Positions 50,037 to 57,047 of a DNA stretch of 64,000 nt are shown here, in pieces. Source of the stretch: Desertivibrio insolitus (GTDB taxonomy: Bacteria; Actinomycetota; Actinomycetes; Actinomycetales; Microbacteriaceae); contig NZ_JAFIQW010000002.1 of NCBI RefSeq assembly GCF_017355965.1, positions 62,001-126,000 of the forward strand. The letters are read 5' to 3'. The notes below the pieces were generated by a model, which was not told where the DNA came from, ran no database searches, and saw nothing but the letters and a program-made list of their open reading frames with translations. How positions within the stretch are numbered: position 1 is the first letter of the stretch; each line of letters opens with the position of its first letter. The position numbers were made by a program, and so were the translations under genes.

Positions 50037-50042
50037 AGCCTA
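50037..50042 (-). promoter_or_regulatory. -10 element of leaderless aminotransferase promoter
   Basis: On the minus strand TAGGCT is followed after 6 nt (GGCCTG) by the GTG at 50030. Confidence 0.5.
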
Positions 50043-50319
50043 TTGAAACGGATGCCTCCGAGACGACGGGTGTCCGGGGCTGCGGCGCCGAGGCATCCGG
50101 GGCCCTCTCCAGCGGAGGCGGGATACGCTGCCGGTTCGGACACCACGTCGTGGCCGGGCGGGCTGCACGCCGCCCCGAAGGGGGCTGGCTGTACTTCCCC
50201 CCTGGCCTCGCCTACACTTGTCCGAGCGTGGTTGAAGCCCACAAGATTCTGCGTGCCGTTTTCCCGGCCGATTCCCTTCCGGTGACTCGATGCGGAGCCT
50301 TGTGGTCGAACACCAGCGA

Positions 50320-50392
50320 AGGGCGGTGGCTCAATTGGTAGAGCAGCGGTCTCCAAAACCGCAGGTTGCAGGTTCGAGTCCTGTCCGCCCTG
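50320..50392 (+). tRNA. tRNA-Trp (CCA)
   Basis: A 73-nt tRNA: acceptor AGGGCGG/CCGCCCT, anticodon stem GCGGT/ACCGC around CTCCAAA with anticodon CCA at 50353-50355, T loop TTCGAGT, no encoded CCA end. It precedes secE, the usual position in actinobacteria. The 289 bp upstream contain a TACACT -10-like box near 50213 and no gene. Confidence 0.96.
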
Positions 50393-50455
50393 CAGATGGG
50401 ATGAGCAACCCGGCGAATCCCGTTCGGCCGAGAACTGGCGAGAGGTAATCAGGTA

Positions 50456-50737
50456 GTGGCGAGGAAAGTCGTCGACGAGCCCAGTGAGGACGTCGTTGCC
50501 AACGCTCGCAAGGAGCGCGCCGCGCGCCGCAATCCGTTTGCGCGCATCGCTCTCTTCCTGCGTCAGGTCTTCGGCGAGCTCCGCAAGGTCGTCCGACCGA
50601 CGCGTCGGGAGCTGCTCACCTACACCGCGACGGTGCTCGTGTTCGTCGTCATCATGATGGCGATCGTCTCGGGTCTCGACCTCGCGTTCGGGTGGGCCGT
50701 GTCCTGGGTGTTCGGCGACGGCACCGCGGTCCAGTGA
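50456..50737 (+). CDS. secE: Preprotein translocase subunit SecE
   Basis: A 93-residue subunit of the SecYEG translocon: a charged N-terminal part with the conserved amphipathic FLRQVFGELRKVVRPTRREL near residues 37-56 and one membrane span (VLVFVVIMMAIVSGLDLAFGW). GTG at 50456 has AGAGGTAATCAGGTA upstream. It is followed by nusG in the standard secE-nusG-rplK-rplA order. Confidence 0.95.
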   Translation: MARKVVDEPSEDVVANARKERAARRNPFARIALFLRQVFGELRKVVRPTRRELLTYTATVLVFVVIMMAIVSGLDLAFGWAVSWVFGDGTAVQ

Positions 50738-50754
50738 GAAGGAACTGATTCAAG

Positions 50755-51714
50755 TTGACTGACAAGCGCGACGACCTCGACCTGGCCCCCGCGGCCGAGC
50801 AGTCCTCCGAGCCCGAGGACCCGCAGGAGGGCAGTACGGCCGCCCTCGACCAGGACATCGAGAGCCCCGACCGCGCGGCGATGCACGTCGACGCGCCCGC
50901 CGGCGAGGACGACACCTACGACGTCGACAGCCTCGTCGAGGCCCTCGAGGAGGCGCACGACGAGCAGGCTGACGCCGTCGTCGACGACGCCCTCGACATC
51001 GACTCGATCGACGAGGCCGAGGCCGCCGTCGAGGCGACCGACGACGAGGCCGAGGATGCGGCCGAGCTCGCCGCCGCCGACGAGGACGAGACCCCCGCCG
51101 ACCCCTACGAGGCCTTCCGTGCGGAGCTGCGCGCGAAGCCCGGCAAGTGGTACGTCATCCACTCCTACGCCGGCTTCGAGAAGCGCGTGAAGCAGAACAT
51201 CGAGAACCGCAAGGTCTCGATGGAGGTCGAGGACTACGTCTTCGAGGTCCAGGTCCCCATGGAGGACGTGGTCGAGATCAAGAACGGGCAGCGCAAGCTC
51301 GTCAACCGCGTGCGCATCCCCGGCTACGTCCTCGTCCGCATGGACCTCAACGAGGACAGCTGGTCGGTCATCCGTCACACCCCCGGCGTCACCGGCTTCG
51401 TCGGCAACGCGCACAACCCGACGCCGCTTCGCTTCGAAGAGGCGTTCAACATGCTGAAGAGCACCGTTCAGGTCGTCGAGGCGCCCACCAAGGCGGCCGG
51501 CGCGAAGGGCCAGAAGGCCGCCACCCGCGTCATCCCCGCCGAGGTCGACTTCGAGATCGGCGAGACGATCACCATCAAGGAGGGCTCGTTCGCGGGTCTT
51601 CCCGGCACGATCAGCGAGATCAAGCCCGAGAGCGGCAAGCTCACCGTGCTCGTCTCCCTGTTCGAGCGCGAGACCCCGGTCGAGCTCAGCTTCGACCAGG
51701 TCACCAAGCTCTAG
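50755..51714 (+). CDS. nusG: Transcription termination/antitermination factor NusG
   Basis: A 319-residue NusG. The first 120 residues are an acidic, disordered extension (about a third Asp/Glu; for example [17 protein letters not shown]), as in many actinobacteria; the NGN domain begins at [19 protein letters not shown] near 131, and the KOW domain is [20 protein letters not shown] near 264-283. TTG at 50755 is the start, supported by AGAAGGAA 10 nt upstream. It is cotranscribed with secE 17 bp away. Confidence 0.95.
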   Translation: MTDKRDDLDLAPAAEQSSEPEDPQEGSTAALDQDIESPDRAAMHVDAPAGEDDTYDVDSLVEALEEAHDEQADAVVDDALDIDSIDEAEAAVEATDDEAEDAAELAAADEDETPADPYEAFRAELRAKPGKWYVIHSYAGFEKRVKQNIENRKVSMEVEDYVFEVQVPMEDVVEIKNGQRKLVNRVRIPGYVLVRMDLNEDSWSVIRHTPGVTGFVGNAHNPTPLRFEEAFNMLKSTVQVVEAPTKAAGAKGQKAATRVIPAEVDFEIGETITIKEGSFAGLPGTISEIKPESGKLTVLVSLFERETPVELSFDQVTKL

Positions 51715-51725
51715 TCGCGCGCGAA

Positions 51726-51746
51726 CTTCCGCCGCCCCGGCGGAAT
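51726..51746 (+). other. Hairpin between nusG and rplK
   Basis: TTCCGCCG, CCC, CGGCGGAA just after the nusG stop, without a T-run. It may be a processing or regulatory hairpin in the 145-bp gap before rplK. Confidence 0.4.
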
Positions 51747-51859
51747 CGCAGCGACGTGCTGCCCGTTACAACTTCAGAACCACCGGAGCCCGGAGATACC
51801 GGGTTCACGGGAGAGCGGACGCTCATGCGTTCCGTTCGAACCAGTAAGGAAGAGAAGAA

Positions 51860-52291
51860 ATGGCTCCCAAGAAGAAGGTCACTGGTCTGATCAAGCTTCA
51901 GATCAATGCCGGCGCCGCCACCCCGGCGCCCCCGATCGGCCCCGCGCTCGGTCAGCACGGCGTCAACATCATGGAGTTCGTCAAGGCCTACAACGCGGCG
52001 ACCGAGCAGCAGCGCGGCAACGTCGTGCCGGTCGAGATCACCGTGTACGAGGACCGGTCGTTCACCTTCGTGCTGAAGACTCCGCCCGCCGCCGAGCTCA
52101 TCAAGAAGGCCGCCGGCGTCGCCAAGGGCTCGTCGACCCCGCAGAGCAACAAGGTCGGCCGCCTCACGCAGGACCAGATCCGCGAGATCGCCCAGACCAA
52201 GCAGGCCGACCTCAACGCCAACGACCTCGACGCCGCCGCGAAGATCATCGCGGGCACCGCGCGCTCGATGGGCATCACGGTCGAGGCCTGA
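51860..52291 (+). CDS. rplK: 50S ribosomal protein L11
   Basis: A 143-residue L11: [36 protein letters not shown] (in parts) at the N-terminus and the rRNA-binding C-terminal domain with [24 protein letters not shown] at 51860 has AAGGAAGAG upstream. Followed by rplA. Confidence 0.98.
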   Translation: MAPKKKVTGLIKLQINAGAATPAPPIGPALGQHGVNIMEFVKAYNAATEQQRGNVVPVEITVYEDRSFTFVLKTPPAAELIKKAAGVAKGSSTPQSNKVGRLTQDQIREIAQTKQADLNANDLDAAAKIIAGTARSMGITVEA

Positions 52292-52382
52292 CCAACCACA
52301 CACGTTCTGCCGGCGCACGTCGGCGATAGCGGGAGAGCCGGCCAGGCTCACTAACCGCGAACTGAAACTTCAGGAGAGAAAC

Positions 52383-53072
52383 ATGGCACAGAAGTCCAAG
52401 GCCTACCGGGCCGCGGCCGAGAAGATCGAGCCGGGCAAGTTCTACTCGAAGGACGAGGCCGTCTCGGTCATCCGCGAGACCGGGTCGAAGAAGTTCGACT
52501 CGACCGTCGAGGTCGCCCTCAAGCTGGGTGTCGACCCCCGCAAGGCCGACCAGATGGTGCGTGGCACGGTCAACCTGCCTCACGGCACGGGTAAGACCGC
52601 CCGCGTGATCGTGTTCGCGACGGGTGCTGCCGCCGAGGCCGCCACCGCCGCGGGCGCCGACGAGGTCGGCGGCGCAGAGCTCATCGCGAAGGTCGCCGAG
52701 GGTTACACCAACTTCGACGCCGCCGTCGCGACGCCGGAGCTCATGGGCCAGGTCGGTCGTCTCGGTAAGGTGCTCGGTCCCCGTGGCCTCATGCCCAACC
52801 CGAAGACCGGCACCGTCACCCCCGACGTGGCCAAGGCCGTCACCGACATCAAGGGCGGAAAGATCGAGTTCCGCGTCGACAAGCACGCGAACATCCACTT
52901 CGTGATCGGCAAGGCCGGCTTCTCGGAGGAGCAGCTGAACGAGAACCTCAACGCCGCGATCGAGGAGATCCAGCGTCTGAAGCCGTCCAGCTCGAAGGGC
53001 CGCTACATCACGAAGGGCACGGTCTCGACCACCTTCGGCCCGGGCGTCCCGCTCGACGTCAACGCGCTCTGA
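52383..53072 (+). CDS. rplA: 50S ribosomal protein L1
   Basis: A 229-residue L1 with the signature [17 protein letters not shown] near residues 131-147, [13 protein letters not shown] near 59-71 and [21 protein letters not shown] near the end. ATG at 52383 has AGGAGAG upstream. L1 proteins often repress their own operon by binding its leader. A strong terminator follows. Confidence 0.98.
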   Translation: MAQKSKAYRAAAEKIEPGKFYSKDEAVSVIRETGSKKFDSTVEVALKLGVDPRKADQMVRGTVNLPHGTGKTARVIVFATGAAAEAATAAGADEVGGAELIAKVAEGYTNFDAAVATPELMGQVGRLGKVLGPRGLMPNPKTGTVTPDVAKAVTDIKGGKIEFRVDKHANIHFVIGKAGFSEEQLNENLNAAIEEIQRLKPSSSKGRYITKGTVSTTFGPGVPLDVNAL

Positions 53073-53090
53073 CGCAAGTCGACCAGCAGA

Positions 53091-53120
53091 GGAAGGGCCC
53101 GCTTCGGCGGGCCCTTTCCC
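53091..53120 (+). terminator. Rho-independent terminator after rplA
   Basis: AAGGGCCCGC, TTCG tetraloop, GCGGGCCCTT, then TTCCCTTTCC. Confidence 0.9.
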
Positions 53121-53143
53121 TTTCCCCACCGAGAGGTGTCCCC

Positions 53144-53701
53144 ATGAGCTCTGAGACCGTCCTCGTGCGCCGCGCGGGTGTGGCGGATGCCGCCGCGGTG
53201 GCAGCCCTCGCCGCCGAGACGTTCCCGCACGCCTGCCCGCCGCACACGACCCGCGAGGCCATCGCCGCGCACATCTCGACGTACCTCAGCGAGGCGCGCT
53301 TCGCGGAGTATCTCGCCGACCCCGGGCACGTCGTGCTCGTCGCCGAGGGCGGTCTCGAGGACGGCGGCACCGGGCTCGTCGGCTACGCGATGCTCGTGAC
53401 GGGGGAGCCCACCGACGAGGCCATCGCCGCGGTCGTCTCGATCCGCCCGACCGTCGAGCTCAGCAAGTTCTACACCCTGCCCGCCGTGCGCGGCACCGGC
53501 GTCGCGACGGCCCTCATGGCCGCGACCATCGCCGCTGCCCGCGTCTCGGGCGCCCGCAGCGCGTGGCTCGGCGTCAACCAGTTCAACGAGCGGGCGAACC
53601 GCTTCTACGAGAAGCACGGCTTCGAGCGCGTCGGCACCCGCCAGTACCTCGTCGGCGACCGCCTCGAGGACGACTTCGTGCGCGAGCTGCCCCTGCTCTG
53701 A
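53144..53701 (+). CDS. GNAT family N-acetyltransferase
   Basis: A 185-residue acetyltransferase: VRRAGVADAAAVAALAAETF at the start, LSKFYTLPAVRGTGVATALMAATIAAARV near residues 105-134 (the acetyl-CoA R/QxxGxG/A loop is RGTGVA), and LGVNQFNERANRFYEKHGFERVGTRQYLVGD near 142-172. The substrate is not predictable; the conserved LGV-NERA-FYEKHGF pattern is that of small-molecule or protein N-acetyltransferases. ATG at 53144. It is one of three genes separating rplA from rplJ. Confidence 0.9.
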   Translation: MSSETVLVRRAGVADAAAVAALAAETFPHACPPHTTREAIAAHISTYLSEARFAEYLADPGHVVLVAEGGLEDGGTGLVGYAMLVTGEPTDEAIAAVVSIRPTVELSKFYTLPAVRGTGVATALMAATIAAARVSGARSAWLGVNQFNERANRFYEKHGFERVGTRQYLVGDRLEDDFVRELPLL

Positions 53702-53733
53702 GACATCCGCCGCCCCGGGTCATCCGCCTTTGC

Positions 53734-53787
53734 GAAAGCGCGCGAATCGACCTTCCCGACGCGTCGTGCGTCGATTCGGGCGCTCTC
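53734..53787. repeat. Inverted repeat GAAAGCGC-GAATCGAC / GTCGATTC-GCGCTCTC
   Basis: Arms of about 18 bp at 53734-53751 and 53770-53787, paired apart from a 2-bp bulge and one mismatch, around CTTCCCGACGCGTCGTGC. It lies between convergent genes and may act as a terminator. Confidence 0.6.
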
Positions 53788-53817
53788 AGTGCCACGACGA
53801 GCGGGTGCCGCGCCGGG

Positions 53818-54783
53818 TCAGCCCTCGCAGACCTTGAGCACGCTCTTGCCGCGGCTGTGCCCGCCCTCGAGCTTCTCGTGCGCGGCTCGCGCGTGCTCGA
53901 GGTCGAACACCTCGTCGATGTAGACACGCACGTCGCCGGATGTCAGCAGGCGCGAGATCACCGCGAGCGTGGCCCCGTCTGGGGAGACCTGGTAGCGGGT
54001 GCCGCGCCGGCCGGCGGCCGCGGCGTCCTCCGCGACGGTGACCCACGTGCCGGAGGGCGCGTTGACGACGAGGCCGCCGGGCCGCAGCACGCCGAGCGAG
54101 CGGGTCCCCGTGTCCGCCACCGCGTTGCCCACGAGGTCGATGACGACGTCGACGTCGTGCAGCACCTCGTCGAACGCGGTCGTCGTGTAGTCGATCACCT
54201 CCGCCGCACCGAGCTCGCGCAGCCAGGCCGCGTTGCGGGATGATCCTGTCGCGATGACGTGCGCGCCGAAGTAGGCCGCGAACTGCACCGCGAAGTGCCC
54301 GACGCCGCCGGCCGCGGCGTGCACGAGCATCCGTTGACCCTCGTGCGCCTTCGCGACGTCGACGACCATGCCCCAGGCCGTGAGCGCCGCGACGGGCACG
54401 CCCGCGGCCTCGACGTGGGAGAGCACGGCCGGCTTGCGCACGACGCTGAGGCTCGGCACCGACACGTACTCGGCGTAGGTGCCGGAGTGGCGGGGCACCT
54501 GGGCGAAGCCGAACACCTCGTCGCCGGGCTTCAGCGGGTGCGCCTCGTAGGGGGTCTCGACGACGACGCCCGAGAAGTCCTGGCCGAGCACGGCGGGGTA
54601 GGAGGCGATCGCGGGGGAGGTGCCCTTGCCCGCCCGGGTCTTCGCGTCGATCGGGTTGACCCCCGCGGCGACCACCTTGACGAGCACCTCGGACGCGATG
54701 CGGGTGGGCCGAGGAACCTCGGCGAGGGTGAGTACGTCGGGAGCGCCCGGCTGGTCGATCACGATCGCGCGCATGGTGGTCAT
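53818..54783 (-). CDS. Zinc-independent NADP-dependent oxidoreductase (quinone oxidoreductase, MDR superfamily)
   Basis: A 321-residue medium-chain reductase: MRAIVIDQPGAPDVLTLAEVP at the start, VNPIDAKTRAGKG near residue 42, LGQDFSGVVVETP, the nucleotide-binding VHAAAGGVGHFAVQFAAYFGAHV near 142-164 (AxxGGVG), and ATGSSRNAAWLRELGAAEVIDY. There are no zinc-binding cysteines, fitting the quinone reductase class. ATG at 54783 has AGGAAGG upstream; the longer frame to 54822 lacks a ribosome site. Confidence 0.9.
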   Translation of the reverse strand: MTTMRAIVIDQPGAPDVLTLAEVPRPTRIASEVLVKVVAAGVNPIDAKTRAGKGTSPAIASYPAVLGQDFSGVVVETPYEAHPLKPGDEVFGFAQVPRHSGTYAEYVSVPSLSVVRKPAVLSHVEAAGVPVAALTAWGMVVDVAKAHEGQRMLVHAAAGGVGHFAVQFAAYFGAHVIATGSSRNAAWLRELGAAEVIDYTTTAFDEVLHDVDVVIDLVGNAVADTGTRSLGVLRPGGLVVNAPSGTWVTVAEDAAAAGRRGTRYQVSPDGATLAVISRLLTSGDVRVYIDEVFDLEHARAAHEKLEGGHSRGKSVLKVCEG

Positions 54784-54906
54784 CGGCGGCCTTCCTGGTC
54801 GCTCACCATCGAACCGGCCCAATGAGTCGGCCCTGTTACGGCGGTGTCAAGGTCGCATCAAATCGCCCGACCAGCGGTCAGGCGGATGCCGCACGGCGCG
54901 GTCGCC

Positions 54907-55524
54907 TCAGTGCTTGAGGCCGCCGGGCTTCATGTAGTCGAGCACGAGCCGCGCCCGCGCGACGAGCACTGAGATCTGCTGGTCGTCGCGGTCGACCCAC
55001 TTGCAGCGCGGCTCGCTGCCGAGGGGCACGAACTCGCTGTGCTGCTCCCACACGACGAGGGTGCGCTCCGCGCCCAGCACGTACTGCTGCCACCACACCT
55101 GACGGAGGTAGGAGCGGGGGATCGACCGCCACTGCTTCTCGGTGGTCTTGATCTCGGCGAGCTCGAGGCATCCGCTCTGCCGCACGCACACGCCGTCCGG
55201 CGTCGCGAGGTGGCTGCGCTCCGTCTCGGCGTGGAAGAGGGCGTCGTTCGCCTGGATGCCGTGCTCGGCGAGCACCCACTTCGCGATCTCGGGTTCGCGC
55301 ATCCGGCCGTGCTCCGTGTAGGCGTTGCCGCCGAAGCCGCGACCGAGCAGTTTGTCCATCGCGACGGCGCGGGCGCTCGAGACCGAGGAGAGCCGCGCGG
55401 CATCCGTCGCGGTCACGCCGCGCGACCGCTCGCGCATCCACGCGACCCGGTCGGCCGAGCGCGCGACGATCCTCTCGTGGTGCGGCCGCACCTCCACCTC
55501 CCAGAGGTCGAGGGTCGGCTGCAT
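54907..55524 (-). CDS. YqaJ-like recombinase/exonuclease family protein
   Basis: A 205-residue protein with the YqaJ (lambda-exonuclease-like) nuclease pattern: [26 protein letters not shown] near residues 38-63, [20 protein letters not shown] near 69-88 (active-site Glu), [26 protein letters not shown] near 107-132 (Asp and Glu-x-Lys), and [21 protein letters not shown] near 140-160. The family degrades or trims double-stranded DNA ends and is best known from phage and mobile elements, but here stands alone in a ribosomal-protein region without a recombinase partner. ATG at 55524; GTG at 55530 is possible. Confidence 0.82.
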   Translation of the reverse strand: MQPTLDLWEVEVRPHHERIVARSADRVAWMRERSRGVTATDAARLSSVSSARAVAMDKLLGRGFGGNAYTEHGRMREPEIAKWVLAEHGIQANDALFHAETERSHLATPDGVCVRQSGCLELAEIKTTEKQWRSIPRSYLRQVWWQQYVLGAERTLVVWEQHSEFVPLGSEPRCKWVDRDDQQISVLVARARLVLDYMKPGGLKH

Positions 55525-55617
55525 GCTCACGCGACCATTGTCACCGCTCGCAGCGACATCGGGTGCCGCGCGTGGCGTGTTCCGGATGCCGCGCACGCAG
55601 GCGCCCGGCATCCGGAC

Positions 55618-55647
55618 TCGACAATCCGGGCGAGGATGCCGTACTCT
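55618..55647 (+). promoter_or_regulatory. rplJ promoter
   Basis: TCGACA (55618-55623), 18-nt spacer, TACTCT (55642-55647). Predicted start about 55654, giving a leader near 190 nt. Confidence 0.5.
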
Positions 55648-55653
55648 TGTCGA

Positions 55654-55842
55654 TGCCAAAGACCGCTGGTTATCGGCGTGCCCGTGAGGGTGCATCGATC
55701 GAAGGCTCGCAACACGGCGAGGGCCCGCGCAGGTGATCGAAACTCCATCGCGATTATTTCGTGTGTAGCTCCGAGCGCTTGCGCCGGAGCTTTTTTGTTG
55801 CCCGTCGGGTCCAGCACCACGAAAACGACTATTGGAGATGCC
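55654..55842 (+). promoter_or_regulatory. Ribosomal protein L10 leader
   Basis: The long leader in front of rplJ has CCAAAGACCGCTGGTTATCG and AGGTGATCG segments in the position of the L10(L12)4-binding leader known upstream of bacterial rplJ; it is followed by a terminator-like hairpin. Autogenous control by L10 is the expected role. Confidence 0.65.
55767..55796 (+). terminator. Attenuator hairpin in the rplJ leader
   Basis: AGCTCCG (55767-55773) pairs with CGGAGCT (55785-55791), with an inner GCG/CGC stem, followed by TTTTTG. It has the look of a rho-independent terminator 47 nt before the rplJ start, so rplJL transcription is probably attenuated. Confidence 0.7.
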
Positions 55843-56358
55843 ATGGCGACGAAGGAAGCGACGGTCGCCGAGCTCGCGGACAAGTTCCGCAGCTCGAATG
55901 CCGTTGTCCTGACCGAGTACCGCGGACTCACGGTGGCTCAGCTCAAGCAGCTGCGCAAGAACATCAGTGCTGACGCGACGTACGCCGTGGTGAAGAACAC
56001 GCTGACCAAGATCGCGGCGAACGAGGCGGGTATCAACGCCTTCGACGACGAGCTCGTCGGCCCCTCCGCGATCGCGTTCGTGCACGGCGACACCGTCGCC
56101 GTCGCGAAGGCTCTGCGTGACTTCACCAAGGCGAATCCTCTGCTCGTCGTGAAGGGCGGCTACTTCGACGGTGCCGCCCTGAGCGCCGCAGAGGTGGGCA
56201 AGCTCGCCGATCTCGAGAGCCGTGAGGTGCTCCTGGCCAAGCTGGCCGGTGCCTTCAAGGCTTCGCTGTTCGGCGCTGCCTACATGTTCAACGCGCCCCT
56301 CGCGCAGGCGGTCCGCACCGTCGACGCGCTGCGCGACAAGCAGGAGTCCGCGGCCTGA
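55843..56358 (+). CDS. rplJ: 50S ribosomal protein L10
   Basis: A 171-residue L10 (stalk base, binds L12 dimers): [36 protein letters not shown] (in parts), [18 protein letters not shown], and a C-terminal helix ([20 protein letters not shown]) that anchors L12. ATG at 55843 has TTGGAGATGCC upstream. It is followed by rplL. Confidence 0.98.
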   Translation: MATKEATVAELADKFRSSNAVVLTEYRGLTVAQLKQLRKNISADATYAVVKNTLTKIAANEAGINAFDDELVGPSAIAFVHGDTVAVAKALRDFTKANPLLVVKGGYFDGAALSAAEVGKLADLESREVLLAKLAGAFKASLFGAAYMFNAPLAQAVRTVDALRDKQESAA

Positions 56359-56403
56359 TCGGCCCCGGTACGACGACAACCACAACCATAAGGAAGAGAA
56401 ATC

Positions 56404-56793
56404 ATGGCCAAGCTGTCCACTGACGAGCTGCTCGACGCCTTCAAGGAGCTCACGCTCATCGAGCTCAGCGAGTTCGTCAAGAAGTTCGAGGAGACCTTCG
56501 AGGTCACCGCCGCCGCTCCCGTCGCGGTCGCCGCCCCCGCCGCCGGTGGTGCCGGTGCCGCTGCCGAAGAGGTCGAGGAGAAGGACTCCTTCGACGTCGT
56601 CCTCGAGGCCGCCGGTGACAAGAAGATCCAGGTCATCAAGGAGGTGCGCGCGCTCACCAGCCTCGGCCTCGGTGAGGCGAAGGCTCTCGTCGACGGTGCC
56701 CCCAACACGGTGCTCGAGGGCGCCAACAAGGAGACCGCCGAGAAGGCCAAGGCTCAGCTCGAGGGCGCCGGCGCGACCGTCACCCTCAAGTAG
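56404..56793 (+). CDS. rplL: 50S ribosomal protein L7/L12
   Basis: A 129-residue L7/L12: [27 protein letters not shown] at the N-terminus, an Ala/Gly hinge, and the conserved C-terminal [35 protein letters not shown] (in parts). ATG at 56404 has AAGGAAGAG upstream. Confidence 0.98.
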   Translation: MAKLSTDELLDAFKELTLIELSEFVKKFEETFEVTAAAPVAVAAPAAGGAGAAAEEVEEKDSFDVVLEAAGDKKIQVIKEVRALTSLGLGEAKALVDGAPNTVLEGANKETAEKAKAQLEGAGATVTLK

Positions 56794-56845
56794 TCGGCGC
56801 CCGCGAGGGCACCACTCCTTCGCGGTCGATGACCGCAACCTCCGG

Positions 56846-56877
56846 AAGGCCCCGTTCCCGCAAGGGACGGGGCCTTT
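56846..56877 (+). terminator. Rho-independent terminator after rplL
   Basis: AAGGCCCCGT, TCCCGCAAGGG inner stem, ACGGGGCCTT, then TCGTCG. It closes the rplJL operon before the Hsp70 locus. Confidence 0.85.
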
Positions 56878-56951
56878 CGTCGTTCCCGCGTCACGGTTTG
56901 GTTGGTGTTTGAGGCAACCCGAAATATTCCCGTTACATGGAGCGCCAAGTC

Positions 56952-56968
56952 AACCCCCTTTCGGGGGT
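56952..56968. promoter_or_regulatory. Palindrome AACCCCCTTTCGGGGGT upstream of the Hsp70 gene
   Basis: ACCCCC/GGGGGT palindrome, 80 bp before the Hsp70-like ATG. It closely matches AACCCCCTATTCGGGGGGT at 61521-61539 upstream of the IniB-like gene. A weak promoter (TTGAGG-N18-TTACAT) ends about 13 bp upstream. Confidence 0.5.
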
Positions 56969-57047
56969 CACCGGGGTGGCCGATGGTTGAGCATGCGGGG
57001 GCGCAACGAAGTCGGTCGATGACGACCGCAGTACCAGGGGTTCCTAG

